Translations under genes and position numbers: made by a program
In this document: in pieces, positions 45,101 through 55,603 of the stretch
How positions within the stretch are numbered: position 1 is the stretch's first letter
How the letters are laid out: every line of letters starts with the position of its first letter
DNA from: Brasenia schreberi
Taxonomy: Eukaryota; Streptophyta; Magnoliopsida; Nymphaeales; Cabombaceae
NCBI GenBank assembly: GCA_036023115.1
Contig: JAYKKT010000041.1
Location: 8,022,001 to 8,086,000 of the forward strand
Length of the DNA stretch: 64,000 bases
Direction of reading: 5' to 3'
The notes under the pieces: generated by a model
What the model saw: the letters and a program-made list of their open reading frames with translations, nothing else
What the model was told of the DNA's origin: nothing
The model's database searches: none

Positions 45101-46862
45101 GATATAGAAAGCAGCTGCATCTCTAGGTGACCGTATCTCATATCTGTTAGCTACTAGTCTTGTATATCACGCTAAGGAGCGTACCTTCGGAAGAGGCTGT
45201 TGTCTTGGGGTTGATATGTACTTTTAAATTGTAATTGGCTTCTGCATATTGTATACTTTTTTGTTGTTAAAGTCACATCCTTTGACCTCTTCTCCTTTAA
45301 ATTGTAATTGTGGGATTTCATGAAATACACTCTCATACCTAAAGGTTGTGAACCATTTCCAAACCTTTTTTTAACAAGATCACTGGAAAACGTTGGGGGA
45401 TTTTTCTCAAAAACAGGTTGACTGGTTAACTGCTACATCCTCTTGTGGTATTGTCTTTCATGGAGGAATCTTGCTGTAAAAAATTATCTTGTTGGAAAGA
45501 AAGTTATGCAAAGGCATGTAAAGAGTGTCAGAATCTATAAACTCCCAAATGCCACAACATCTGAAGCTGCAAAGTAAAGGACAAGGAAATTCAGAAATAG
45601 GTGATTGGGGTCTATCACAACCTCAAAATGATATGACCCTTGAGAATACTTGAAAAAAGGATACGATAGTGTATGGAGGTAGATGTCAAGGTGATTGAGG
45701 ATGATGCCGAGAAATTGAGCAGATATCAAGAAAAAGGACAAGGTGTTATATCTCATGGCAGTGGAGTTGGTTCAATTTCAAGAGACCCTTCTGTTTAAGG
45801 AAGAGCAACATGGTTAGAGAAGAGATAGTGTACCCAAGTAGAGGCATTGGCTCTTATTATTTTGAAATTAGTCAAACATGAAATCTTAGTCGACTTTAAA
45901 TAACAAAACTCCAAATTCTAAAGCAGTCAATTCGCTCCATGAAGCTAATGTCATGTCCTTTTTTATGGACCCAAGATTGTATTAAAATTACTTTTTAATA
46001 TTGTAATGATGTTTGTGAATAGCATCTTGAATCCGCATAAATTATCTTTGGCCCAATCCGGTATATCTTTTGCGCTCTTTTTAATTGGATCTTCCATTTA
46101 ACCTGCAGCCTGGTGAGGTTATATTCAATGAGGATTGGACCTGTATATATCCAGGGAGCCCAGCATTAGGGCTTGGTTTGGCAGCAGCTGTTTCTCTCAT
46201 GTAGGCCAATTAATCCTCAGAATATCTGCTGGTTGCATCTGTTGTCAGAAGCATCCATCTGGTTGTAAGGGGATATGTGCAGTAATCTGCTGCATCATCT
46301 CATGGTAAACATCCTTTTTTCTGTAGACCTCATCTGCTTGTGGTGTGAAATCTTAGAGTTATGGCACGAACCATGGTGGTGGAGAAAATGTTGCCCAATA
46401 TATTCGAAGGGGTAAGCAACTAGGACCTTCCCATGATCATGGATGGACAAATTTTGCCCCAACAGATCATGGAGGAAAAAAAATAGTAGCTAAGACATTA
46501 ATTAAGTAATAGCAGCTAAGATATCAACCAAACCTCTTTGTTATATTTGGAAAAAGGAACTTTCTTTGATGTTTAAAGTGGAGCTAATACAGATTCATGA
46601 CAAATAGACAAACGGCAATAGTGACGCCAATATCTTTGCTTAATTGAAGGACAAGGCTGTTCCGTCCACTTGAAACATCATTTCCGATCAAAAAAGCAAA
46701 TGGTGGATCAGAACGCCAACAATGAGGCAAATATCCTTGAAGATGGTGGATCAAAAAAGCTCCTCTTTGTTTTGTCTGCTTGAAACATCATTTCTGATGC
46801 AAAATAGTAGATGGTGGGTCAGAAACCATTAATAGGAATGCTACGTTAATTTTTTTCTCATC
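42166..46862. other. AT-rich stretch with no recognised gene
   Basis: No LTR, pol or host gene was recognised on either strand. Short open stretches exist (for example 43727-44038 minus and 44435-44738 minus) but match nothing I know and lack clear gene context. A 30-bp unit 'gtgtaccctcatgccttcct' + 'agcacgggac' is tandemly doubled at 44191-44250 with one difference. A short plus-strand stretch near 42330-42390 (VAMQPEWEDREPQIGLWMDS) looks coding-like after an acceptor-like 'ttttag', but has no continuation. Confidence 0.5.
44191..44250. repeat. 30-bp tandem duplication
   Basis: Two adjacent copies, 44191-44220 and 44221-44250, differing by one base. Confidence 0.92.
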
Positions 46863-46874
46863 GCCATTGCTCAC
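46863..46874. repeat. Target-site duplication of the LINE, left copy
   Basis: gccattgctcac, repeated exactly at 48069-48080 directly after the TTG-rich tail. Confidence 0.9.
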
Positions 46875-48050
46875 ATTTACAACAGAGAACCAATTTGGAT
46901 TTATGCCAGGCAGATCTACTATTGAAGCGATTTACCTTTTGAGACGTCTTATGGAACATTTTAGGGCAAAAAAGAAAGACCTTCACATGATATTTATTGA
47001 TCTAGAAAAACTTATGATAGGGTACCGAGGGAGGTTCTTTGGAGAACTTTGGAAAAAAAAGGTATCCCATTGACATATATTAACCTTATAAGAGACATGT
47101 ATGATGGTGCAAAAACATGTATGAGGACTAATGAAAGAATGACAGACTTCTTTGAAGTTAATATTGGGTTACATCAAGGATCAACTTTAAGTTTATACTT
47201 ATTTATAATGGTGATGGATGAGTTAACAAAACATATTCAAGATGAAGTACCTTGGTGTATGTTATTTGTCGATGACATTGTATTAGTGGAAGAGTCTAAG
47301 GAAAAAGTTAATAGAAAATTGGAACTATGGAGAGAAACATTAGAAAGCAAAGGCCTCCGACTTAGTAGAACAAAGACAAAATATATGGAATGTAAGTTTG
47401 ATCATTTGGTTACTTCAGAGGACATAGAAATTAAAATTGGCACACATTGCATTCCTCAAAAGGAAAGTTTTAAATACCTAGAGTCAATTTTTCAGAGTGA
47501 TGGAAGAATTGATGGAGATGTTACACATAGAATTAATGTTGGTTGGTTAAAATGGAGAGGAGCATCAAGTATTCTTTGTGATAAGAAGATACCATTAAAA
47601 TTAAAAGGTAAATATTATAGAGCAGCAATTAGGCCTGTCATGTTTTATAGTTCTGATTGTTGGGCAGTATCAACATGTACAAAAGATGTCTGTGAGAGAA
47701 ATGAAGATGTTGAGATGGATGAGTGGTCATACAAGAAAAGACTGTATACATAATGAGGTTATTAGAAAAAAATTAGGAGTGGCACCAATAGAGGATAAAA
47801 TGAGAGAACATCGTTTAAGATAGTTTGGACATATAGAAAGAAGATCAAAAGAAGAACCTGTAAGAAGGTTAGAAAAACTAGATTTGGAAAGTATTAAAAG
47901 AGGTAGAAGACGACCACAAAAGTATTAGAAAGAAACAATAAAGAATGATCTAGCTTATTGGGAGTTAACTGCTAACATGGCACACGATAGGGATCTTTGG
48001 AAACAAAGAATTTCATGTAGCCGACCCCGTCTAGTATGGGAAAAGGCTTA
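46875..48050 (+). pseudogene. RTE reverse transcriptase C-terminal half, frameshifted
   Basis: Coding remnant inside the LINE. Frames 46867-47073, 47049-47753 and the stretch after 47710 join into one degenerate reverse transcriptase plus C-terminal region. The usual N-terminal endonuclease is absent because the insert is 5'-truncated. Confidence 0.88.
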
Positions 48051-48068
48051 GTTGTTATTGTTGTTGTT
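46875..48068 (+). mobile_element. 5'-truncated RTE-type LINE
   Basis: A non-LTR retrotransposon remnant bounded by an exact 12-bp target duplication. It begins inside reverse transcriptase ([20 protein letters not shown]), and shows palm motif A (FIDLE), motif B (GLHQGSTLS) and the catalytic FVDD (47265-47276). The C-terminal part has the [21 protein letters not shown] and FGHIE segments common in plant RTE elements. It ends with 'ccgaccccgtctagtatggg' and a (TTG)n tail, the usual RTE end, rather than poly(A). A 1-base loss near 47010 and a shift near 47710 break the frame, and there are stops at about 47821 and 47926. Not active. Confidence 0.9.
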
Positions 48069-48080
48069 GCCATTGCTCAC
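48069..48080. repeat. Target-site duplication of the LINE, right copy
   Basis: gccattgctcac, identical to 46863-46874. The first g could belong to the TTG tail. Confidence 0.9.
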
Positions 48081-48357
48081 GGTCACATGCTTCTAAAACA
48101 GCAGAGTTGATGAATTAATAGATGCAGCAAAATGGAGCTTGACTCTGCGTCGAATCCTGAGCCATGGTTGCCTCCGGCCAGGCCCAAGCTAAGAATACTA
48201 TGACAGTAACTGTCAGCACCTGAGTTTGACCCCAAACTCCTGTAATGCAAAACAAGACTTACTCTCATATACATCAAGAACAAGAGCTACCAAGAGTTCC
48301 CTTTCCTACGTAACTTGTGTTCTCTTCCATCTGGCCCACCCTCATCTCATGCTCTAT

Positions 48358-48612
48358 TTATTGGTCGCTTTTATAATATTCAATCCATTTTCCAAACAGC
48401 CTGATGGCCATCGGTGAAGACGTAAGAAGTAATGCAGGCTTCAGGTTGTGTTTGATCAATACAACGGTGAACCCGAAGCTGTTGTTGCCACGGAAGAATC
48501 GAACCGTGTGCCCAACTTCAAGGTTGTTATCGGCTACAAATCTGTACCATCCTTTTACTACATGAATCTTTCCTTCATTCCAAACGTGAAACTCGAAAAC
48601 CCAAGTACCCAT
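48358..48612 (-). pseudogene. B3 DNA-binding domain fragment
   Basis: The minus-strand frame contains TWVFEFHVWNEGKIHVVKGW followed by YRFVADNNLEVGHTVRFF, which has the W-x-V/F strand, the KGW-x-x-FV-x-x-N-x-L-x-x-G turn and the VxF strand of the plant B3 fold (transcription factors binding DNA in the nucleus). About 55 residues of the ~100-residue domain are present. The N-terminal half is missing where the truncated LTR begins (about 48612-48622), and the C-terminal 28 residues to the stop at 48358 are unrecognised. The open frame listed from 48666 starts in LTR sequence, so that start is not natural. Gene fragment or last exon of a broken gene; I cannot tell which B3 family. Confidence 0.55.
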
Positions 48613-48621
48613 GGGAAGAAA

Positions 48622-51293
48622 TACCCGAAATGTAAGGCAACTCACTCGACTTAAATGTAAATCCACACAAAGGGAAATGCAACTCGACTTCCACTAAAAT
48701 AAACTCACACGACTTGAAAATATATAAATATGTTTTATCCTAAGAGCGAAAAGGCTCAATGTGTGTGTGTAAAGAGCAGAAAAGCTCGAGTGCTTGTGGG
48801 TGTTTCTCATGTGAAATTTAAATGACAACTCACACAACTTAAAGTAAATCCACCCGAAATGAAATTGTAACTCACACTGCTTTCACTAAAGTAAATACCC
48901 AAATTAAAATATATACGTTTAGCTTAAGAGTGGAAAGGCTCAATGTGTGTGAGTGTGAAGAGCGGAAAGGCTCGAGTGGTCGTGGGTGTTCTTGTGTGAA
49001 ATTGAAATTGCAACTCACATGACTTGAAATTAAATCCACCCGAAATTAATTGCAACTCACACAACTTTCACTAAAGTAAATACCCAAATTGAAGTATATA
49101 CATTTAGCTTAAGAGCGGAAAGGCTCAATGTGTGTGCAATCGTGTGCAATATAAGAGCGAAAAGACTCAAGTGCACGTGGGTGTCTTTGTGTGTAGTTAA
49201 GAGCGAGAAGGCTCAAGTGCACGTGTGTGGTTGTGTTTCATACACAAATATTACATCTCGGGGGGAGACTTTGCTCCATTATTACAACCCCGTTCTGAAT
49301 TGAATTGAATTTAAACGAGTAATGTAAAACTGAATGCAAATGGCACTTACAAGTGTTCGGTTTTGCCTCTCGGGTTCGTCCTTCATTGCAGCCGCGAGGT
49401 AAGTCCCTTCAAGTGGGTTCCAAGGTGATGCTAGGGTATGGGTCCACTTAGGTGCAGCCGAGTGGGTGTGGGCTTTGTCTTGGCTGGGTTCGGCCAAGGT
49501 ATGTTGGTTAGGTTTAGGATATGGTTGGTCGAGTCCTAGTTAGATCTAGGTTTTAGGTTGGGGCGATAGGAATGAGTTAGGTGCAGCCAGCACCTAGCTT
49601 AACTTGGGTTTAAAGGGGCGAGCTGGCCAACAAAGGGGTGCAAGCCAGCAAAGGCAAGCCGGGTGGTGTTTGGGCGTGGCTTAGTGCAGGCCAACTAGGC
49701 CTGGTGGCCGGGTGATGTGCAGGGCAACAGGGTCGGGCCGAGTGATGCACTCGGCTGGGTTAGGGCACAGGCTAGCCTAAGGGCCAGCAGAATGGGGTGC
49801 GTGGTTGGGGGTAGACCGAGTGCCAAGTGCACTCGGTTTGTGGGTGCTGGCTGGGTGCAGACCGAGTGCCAAGTGCACTCGGTTTGGGTGATGTGGGTTG
49901 GTCAAGTGGGGGTTTGATAGGGTGTCTTGTGGGGCAGGTTGTGGGGGTCGGTTAGGTGTGTCCTAGGGCTAGGTTTAAGTGGGTCGAGTGCCACTAGGTT
50001 GCAGCCCATACGGTGAGTGTTCGGTTTTAGGTGGGTTATGTGGGTGGGGCAGTGGAGTCGGATGGGGCAGGTTGTGCTAGGTACAAACCGAGTGCCAAGT
50101 GCACTCGGTTAGTGGGTGCTGGCTGGGTGGTTGGAAATGGGTTAGGTAGTGGCTGGGTGTTGGGTGTAGTTAACTTGGTTCAAGGGAGAGTGATTTAGCT
50201 AGGTTTTGGCTAGGTTTAGGGTGGAGTCGGTTTAGGGTAGTTAGGTCCAATTGGGGTGGTTTTGGCTAGGTTTAGGTGGGCTCGGTTGTGGCTGGGTTAG
50301 GTTTAGATGGGGTCGGTTGTGGCTAGTTAGGGTGGAGCCAAGGTGCGGATTTGGTTAGGGTGTCTTAGGGCTAGGTTTAGTGGTATGTGGGTTAGGTCGG
50401 TTAGGTCAAGTTGGCTAGGTTTAGGGACTTACTTCTTGGAGCGAGTTCACCTTGTGCAACCATGGTTGTAACCCATGTCCACGCCATTCCACCTTGTTGT
50501 TGTAGCCCCAAGCTAGGTCTAGGTCTACAAGGCTTGAACCCACTTCACCCTTGATTGAGCCCACATGGCTAAAGCCCACCAAAGTTGCCTTTTTCTACAC
50601 ACTCTCTCTCCTTACAAGCCCTCCCCAAGCAAATTCATGTCAACCTTTTCACCCCCCCTTGGTCAGGGGTGGGTCTTGGATTTGAATCTTAGATTTGGGT
50701 TTTAAGATCCAAATCTGATCCAAACACTATTTGGATCTAGATCTGGATATTTTTATCCAGATCCAATCCAAAATCTTCTTTCTTCAGTCCTTCTTGGTGT
50801 TTTGAAACGGGCGGTTTTGAACGGGCCTTGGTGTCGCTACTAACTTGTTTGGGCTGGGTTTTTCCCAGTCCTCTTGTCCGACCTGCTTCTCACTTTTCGG
50901 ACTCTGTTTCGGCCGATTTTTGTTTCCACCGGCTTGGGGTTTGATTTCTGACATCTTCATCGGGGCTTTGGCTTCGTCTTTCATGTTTTGGGGCTGAAGT
51001 CTGATTCTGGCCTAGATGCTTGTTTCGCTTTTCGACCTTGTTTTCAACTGGTCGAGTTGAACTTTTGCTTTTTGACTTGTTTTGGAGTTGTTGTTTTTAT
51101 TAGGCTTCACCTGCTTGTTTCAGCTGCTTCATAAAATTTGGGTTTTGGCTTGAGTTCAAAAACCTTTATTTTGAGAGATTTTGAAGTTAAAAATTCGCAA
51201 CTCCAGGGTTTTAAAAGCTCAAAATATGGTTGTGAAATGGTTTTCGAAAATCAGGTGTTTGTTTGAAAATAATCCCATTTTAGGGTGTTTACA
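48622..51293 (-). repeat. LTR I: truncated solo LTR of the Tat type
   Basis: The right end 'tagggtgtttaca' (51293) is the LTR start in the minus sense, as in A and K. Inside are a U3 'gatccaaat' block (50690-50770), a telomere-like ggtttagg tract (49510-49570, 50130-50430), a 'ggggggagactttgctcc' leader block (49259), and repeats with 'aagagcggaaaggctcaatgtgtgtg' (48750-49210). The left end has no TGTAGAC terminus; similarity simply begins beside the B3 fragment. No polypurine tract or primer site flanks it. Confidence 0.8.
49738..50109. repeat. Four perfect hairpin repeats in LTR I
   Basis: ACCGAGTGC and GCACTCGGT arms around loop CAAGT at 49815-49837, 49861-49883 and 50087-50109, plus CCGAGTG/CACTCGG around ATG at 49738-49754. 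Not seen in the other LTRs. Confidence 0.88.
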
Positions 51294-53190
51294 CTCTCCA
51301 AACAGACACAAGTCTCTAAACACCAGAAATAAAAATATTCTCGAAATTCTCCAAAAGACAAATTTTAAACCATTATAATTTTACAAAGTTGAAAAAACAA
51401 TTTTTAAAAGGTTTTCAAAGTTTTAAATTCGATCCATAAGCAAACAGACTTGATTCAAATTGGATCCCAGATCAGGGCCCAAAAGAAGATCAAGTTCAAT
51501 TTCAAATTCAAATAGGGGATCAAGCTGAGATGGGATCAAGCGGAAGATCAAGCCCGATTAAATTCAAGCTTATCAAGATCAAGCCCAAATCCATACGAAG
51601 TTAAATAGGAGGATTGAGCTTATCCAAGACCAAGTCCAAACTCATCCAATTCAAGGGGAGCATCGAACATTTTGAGTTGAACTCGAGACCATGATAAATG
51701 GAATCAAATCAAGAATTGAGCCAACGATCAAGATATGCCCGTATGGAATTAAAAGCAAAGTGGAGCTAAATCAATCAAGAATCAAAATATGATTGAATTA
51801 GAAAGGCCTATGCAAGAATACACGGCAAGATGGCTTACATCAAATTGTATCAAATCAATACATGTTAGGACCGGCTGCACCAAGTCCAAAATAGTTGCAC
51901 CAAGTCCAAAACGGCTACATCAAGTCCCAACCGGCTGCACCCTAGACAAGCCCACATGGGGCTAGTCCAAGTCACCAAGGAGGGACCACTTGAAAGTGGA
52001 TTAAATGGGATCAAATTGAACCAAGAATGCTGGTCCAGCCCGCCCCATGGAAGGGGCTAGAAACCAACCCCCTTGGCCTATAAAAGGGGCCAAGGGGGGG
52101 CGGGTTTCCCTATCTTGCAATCTTGAGAGTTTGGTGAGGCTTCTATCTTGGGTGAGAGACTAGTCTAGGGAGAAGAATTCCCAACAAGAGGGTCGTGAGC
52201 TTCAAGCTTTGGGTGAAGAAAGGGTAGCTAGGGGAGTGCCAAAGGAGTTTGAGGAAGAAGAAGAAGAAGGAGTAAAGCACATCCACTAACAACATTCGAA
52301 GTTATCCAGAAGACACTCAAGGAGACTATAAAAGAAGAAGAGGAGGAAGAGAAGAGAGGAGGAGAAATCCGAAGAAGTCTCAAGAGAGCCTTGCGAGAGT
52401 TTTCTTCTTTTCTTAAGCCTTGTACCCAAACCATTCAAAACCTATTCATAGTTATGGAAATGATTCAAGATCCATACAACCCTTGAGGATGTATGTACTC
52501 AAGTTAGTGAAGAAATACAAGTAAGTTTCTCATTTATGGAGTAAATTTCCTTTTCCTAAGTCTTTGAATGTGTGAATGATCCGAGTAGATGAATGTTTAG
52601 TCTAGGATCGTATGTATGCTCAATCATGTTAGTTTTTTTTAATGTTTGAAATTAACTAAAAAAGCTAAGTTAAGTCATGCATATGGAACCTATAGTCTGT
52701 TGAGGTATTACGGTATGTATGCTAGTGATCGTGAGCTACAAGGGTTTGAGAGTCCCGAGGCGTGAGCAGGATGCATTAGCCGACTGTGGACATTTTCACC
52801 CATTTGGCCGGAAGAAATAGTAGTCCATCAACGGAATACCAGTTAGATTGTCTTTAGGAACCATGTGTATGATAAGACTGAACCTTAGCAGTTGAAATCA
52901 AATGAAATAACAAACAAAACATGAAAACAGTATACAGAAAATCTAGGATAAGACAGAGGTCTTATGAAGATCTGAAACTTAGGGTAAGACAAAGGAAAAA
53001 TTAGAAAAACACTCTAAGAGATTAATACAAATGTCGTTTGTCATAAAAGCCATCAGTATAGAGATTGACCAAGATAAGAATGAAATTCATATCCCAAAAA
53101 TCATAATTAAGATAAATAACACAGGACCTTCCGCAACTCAGATTGAAAATATAGAAGTTACGACCAATTGTCTCGCAAAAACAACCCCCA
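51294..53190 (+). repeat. Probable LTR M of a different retroelement (left boundary not found)
   Basis: The stretch has a strong TATA box at 52079-52086 (GCCTATAAAAGGGGCC), then a leader-like region with polypurine 'gaagaagaagaagaagaagg' near 52252, and ends 'acaaccccca' six bases before an initiator-Met-type primer site at 53197. That organisation fits an LTR of a chromovirus-like or Copia-like element, or the promoter region of an integrated pararetrovirus. The left third (51294-51800) is simply AT-rich. No matching second LTR is in the window. Confidence 0.45.
52079..52086 (+). promoter_or_regulatory. TATA box in the LTR M region
   Basis: TATAAAAG in a GC-rich context, followed by a purine-rich leader. 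Confidence 0.5.
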
Positions 53191-53577
53191 TAAAATTGGT
53201 ATCAGAGCTTAACGAAAAAAATCCACTTATCAAAATCAAACGTAAAAAACAAATCAGAGCCAAACAGCAAACAATCAGAAACTATAATGTATGTTAGAAA
53301 TTTAAGATTTCCAAACAAACCAGATTTTGGTCATTATATAGAAGTTGTATATGACTCAAAACAAGATATGTTGAAAGCCAAAGAAGTTAAAAGAAAACAA
53401 AAAATCAAAACTCAGTTCAAAACATAGATTGAACGAACCAGAAAAATGACAAACCAAGAGATAGCGTATCTTGCTAATATAGCAGATAGTATCTCTAAAA
53501 AACACAAATGTTCTAAACATCATGAAATACCAATCATAAACCTTGAAACACCAAATGAATGGTGCTAAGCTTCTCAT
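53031..53577 (+). pseudogene. AT-rich coding remnant around the Met-type primer site, unrecognised
   Basis: The first frame (53031-53297, 88 codons) is Ile/Lys/Asn-rich (SFVIKAISIEIDQDKNEIHI) and runs across the primer site. A second stretch (53284-53429) continues VRNLRFPNKPDFGHYIEVVY ... QKIKTQ to a stop, then TNQEIAYLANIADSISKKHK ... ETPNEWC to a stop at 53567. The amino-acid composition looks coding-like on the plus strand only. No domain was recognised. Alternatives are the start of a decayed retroelement gag or a decayed endogenous pararetrovirus; nothing seen decides between them. Confidence 0.35.
53197..53210 (+). promoter_or_regulatory. Initiator-Met tRNA-type primer-binding site
   Basis: TGGTATCAGAGCTT, the classic plant retroelement primer site complementary to the 3' end of initiator methionyl-tRNA. 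Confidence 0.7.
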
Positions 53578-55603
53578 GGTTTTGAGAAATCATAATTGAT
53601 TATATATTTGATTTACGATTATAACTAATACTTGAGTTTCATGTTAGGTGAGATAACAGGACTGGGTATTTCTTTAGTTCATAACTTACACTAATGCTTA
53701 GGTCCACAACTGCGATTGTATAAGGTGGGGTGACATTGCAGGAGAAGACGTTTATGCTTCGTGCAAAACTCGTGAGTCGAGTTTATATGATCCACCTCCC
53801 TCTTGATACCGACGTTTTTTTACTAAATTGAGCCTATGGAACCATAATTCTGTGCCAGCAACAAGTTCCACATTTGATACCCAAAGAAACTTAAAAACTA
53901 CAAACACTACAAGTCGATGTCCCATTCTCATAAAACCACGAATAATACACCCTAAGGGAACATTTTCTGGCAATGCAAGCTTATCTCTCATCAAAGGCAA
54001 GTATCTAGCGTCTGAGTTAAGTTGTACCGACCCCGGCAGTTTCTCCATAATTAGTAATGAGAAAAGAAAAACAAAAGCTATTTCCGAGGATCCAGCTTTA
54101 GATCACACTGCTTTAGTGGGAATCAACCCTTGAATTACGGGAATTCATTATAAAAGCAGTTTTTTTTAGCCTGGAGTTTCGTAGGTTACAAATTCTTTCT
54201 CATCGTTGTTTCTTCAAGCCTCACAAAAACAATGATGAGCATTCGAACAGAATGATCCAAATCAGTGTAAGAAGCGTCTGTATGGTTAACTTGTGTATAA
54301 CCTTTCACTAAAAGAGAAAAGGGACCACGCGTTATCACAAAGCATTTACTTGGTGTAACGTCTATTTACCTTCAGACCGAAGAACAGCCAGTCACAGCAT
54401 CTTTCAACACCGCCTACAAGAATCAGGTTTTTGCGCAAAGACCCACCCTTAGCATCGAGAGCGGTGGAGCTCTCCAACGGCCACTGGCAGGTGGCGAGTT
54501 TGATCCTTGGGGAGGGTGCGTGTGCGTTGGGCTTCAGCCTGCCATTCTAACAAACAAAAAATCCGACTGGATTTTGCATTGAAAGACCGTGTGACCCCAA
54601 GAGAGAAAATTGCCCAGTTCCCTTGGAAAAGAACCCGTTTCATATGAGAAACAAGCATAATCTAATTGGCTTTGACATACAAAGAAAATTCTACTAGTAT
54701 TTCATATAATATGCATCTTTGCCACCAAACATATTGGGCTTCAAATCAAACTGGGAAATGTTATGTGCACCACGGCATGCAGTACCAAGCTACGCAAAAG
54801 TTAAAAGCATTATATTGGAAAAGGAAAAAGTTAAAACAGGCATCCAGTCCAAGAATAGCGAAAATGAACAGGAGAGAGCTAAAAAAGAACACAGAAAAAA
54901 CAGGAAATTTGAGTGCCTTCGGAAATCGAAGCAATTCTTCTACCCCAAGGCTTCATTTGTTTCATGCACATTCCTATGAAACGCATCCTCTTTAGAAAGT
55001 GTATTTTTTCTATAGTTGGCATCGGCACACCGTCAGAAAATGGTCTATGCTCCTTCAATGCAACTACAGCCTTTTCTTGCGAAAACGTTCTATTTATCCC
55101 CCAGCCTTCCCCAGAAATTGATGCTTCTTAGAAATTGAGGGATCACTGGGACAGCACTAAAAACAACAACATAGCACTGCTATACGCTAACATTAAACTT
55201 ACGCATAAAAAATCAGAAAGGTTCTAGTCAATTACCGTGAGTGACAGAGGCAAACACTCAATATCAAAGAAAATGCCAATATTGTAGTTGATGACAGACT
55301 CCCAACAATGTTCAGAAAGCATACTCAAGGTCTGGATACACTTTAAAAGCTAATCAAGCTAAGCCAAACTGCAAAATTTGTCGGAACTACAAGCAGAAAA
55401 AACTCCCACCACATCGTCCACCAATTTCAGATGCTCAACAATAAAGATCATGCGGAAATGTCCCCTGATGGGAGCACTGACTAAATGACATCAAGCAAAT
55501 AAAAATGGATTTGGTTCCTGAATAAACAAAACAAAGAGGAGATGAGCTAATCATAACTTAGCTAAGACTCCAGAATGGCCAACAATCTGAAATGTGGAGG
55601 ACC
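53578..55603. other. Stretch between the retroelement remnant and the ACP gene, no recognised gene
   Basis: Two overlapping opposite open stretches at 53752-54133 match nothing I recognise. A minus-strand stretch at 54366-54543 is open in one frame, preceded by an acceptor-like TTTGTTAG and followed by a donor-like AAG|GTAAAT, so it could be an isolated exon (LKPNAHAPSPRIKLATCQWP...). 55350-55603 should contain the 3' untranslated region of the ACP gene; no clear AATAAA was seen on the minus strand. Confidence 0.4.

Noticed and set aside
53752..54133. Organelle-derived gene fragment on either strand
   Set aside because: Both opposite frames are open for about 100 codons, but I could not match either to a known plastid or mitochondrial protein.
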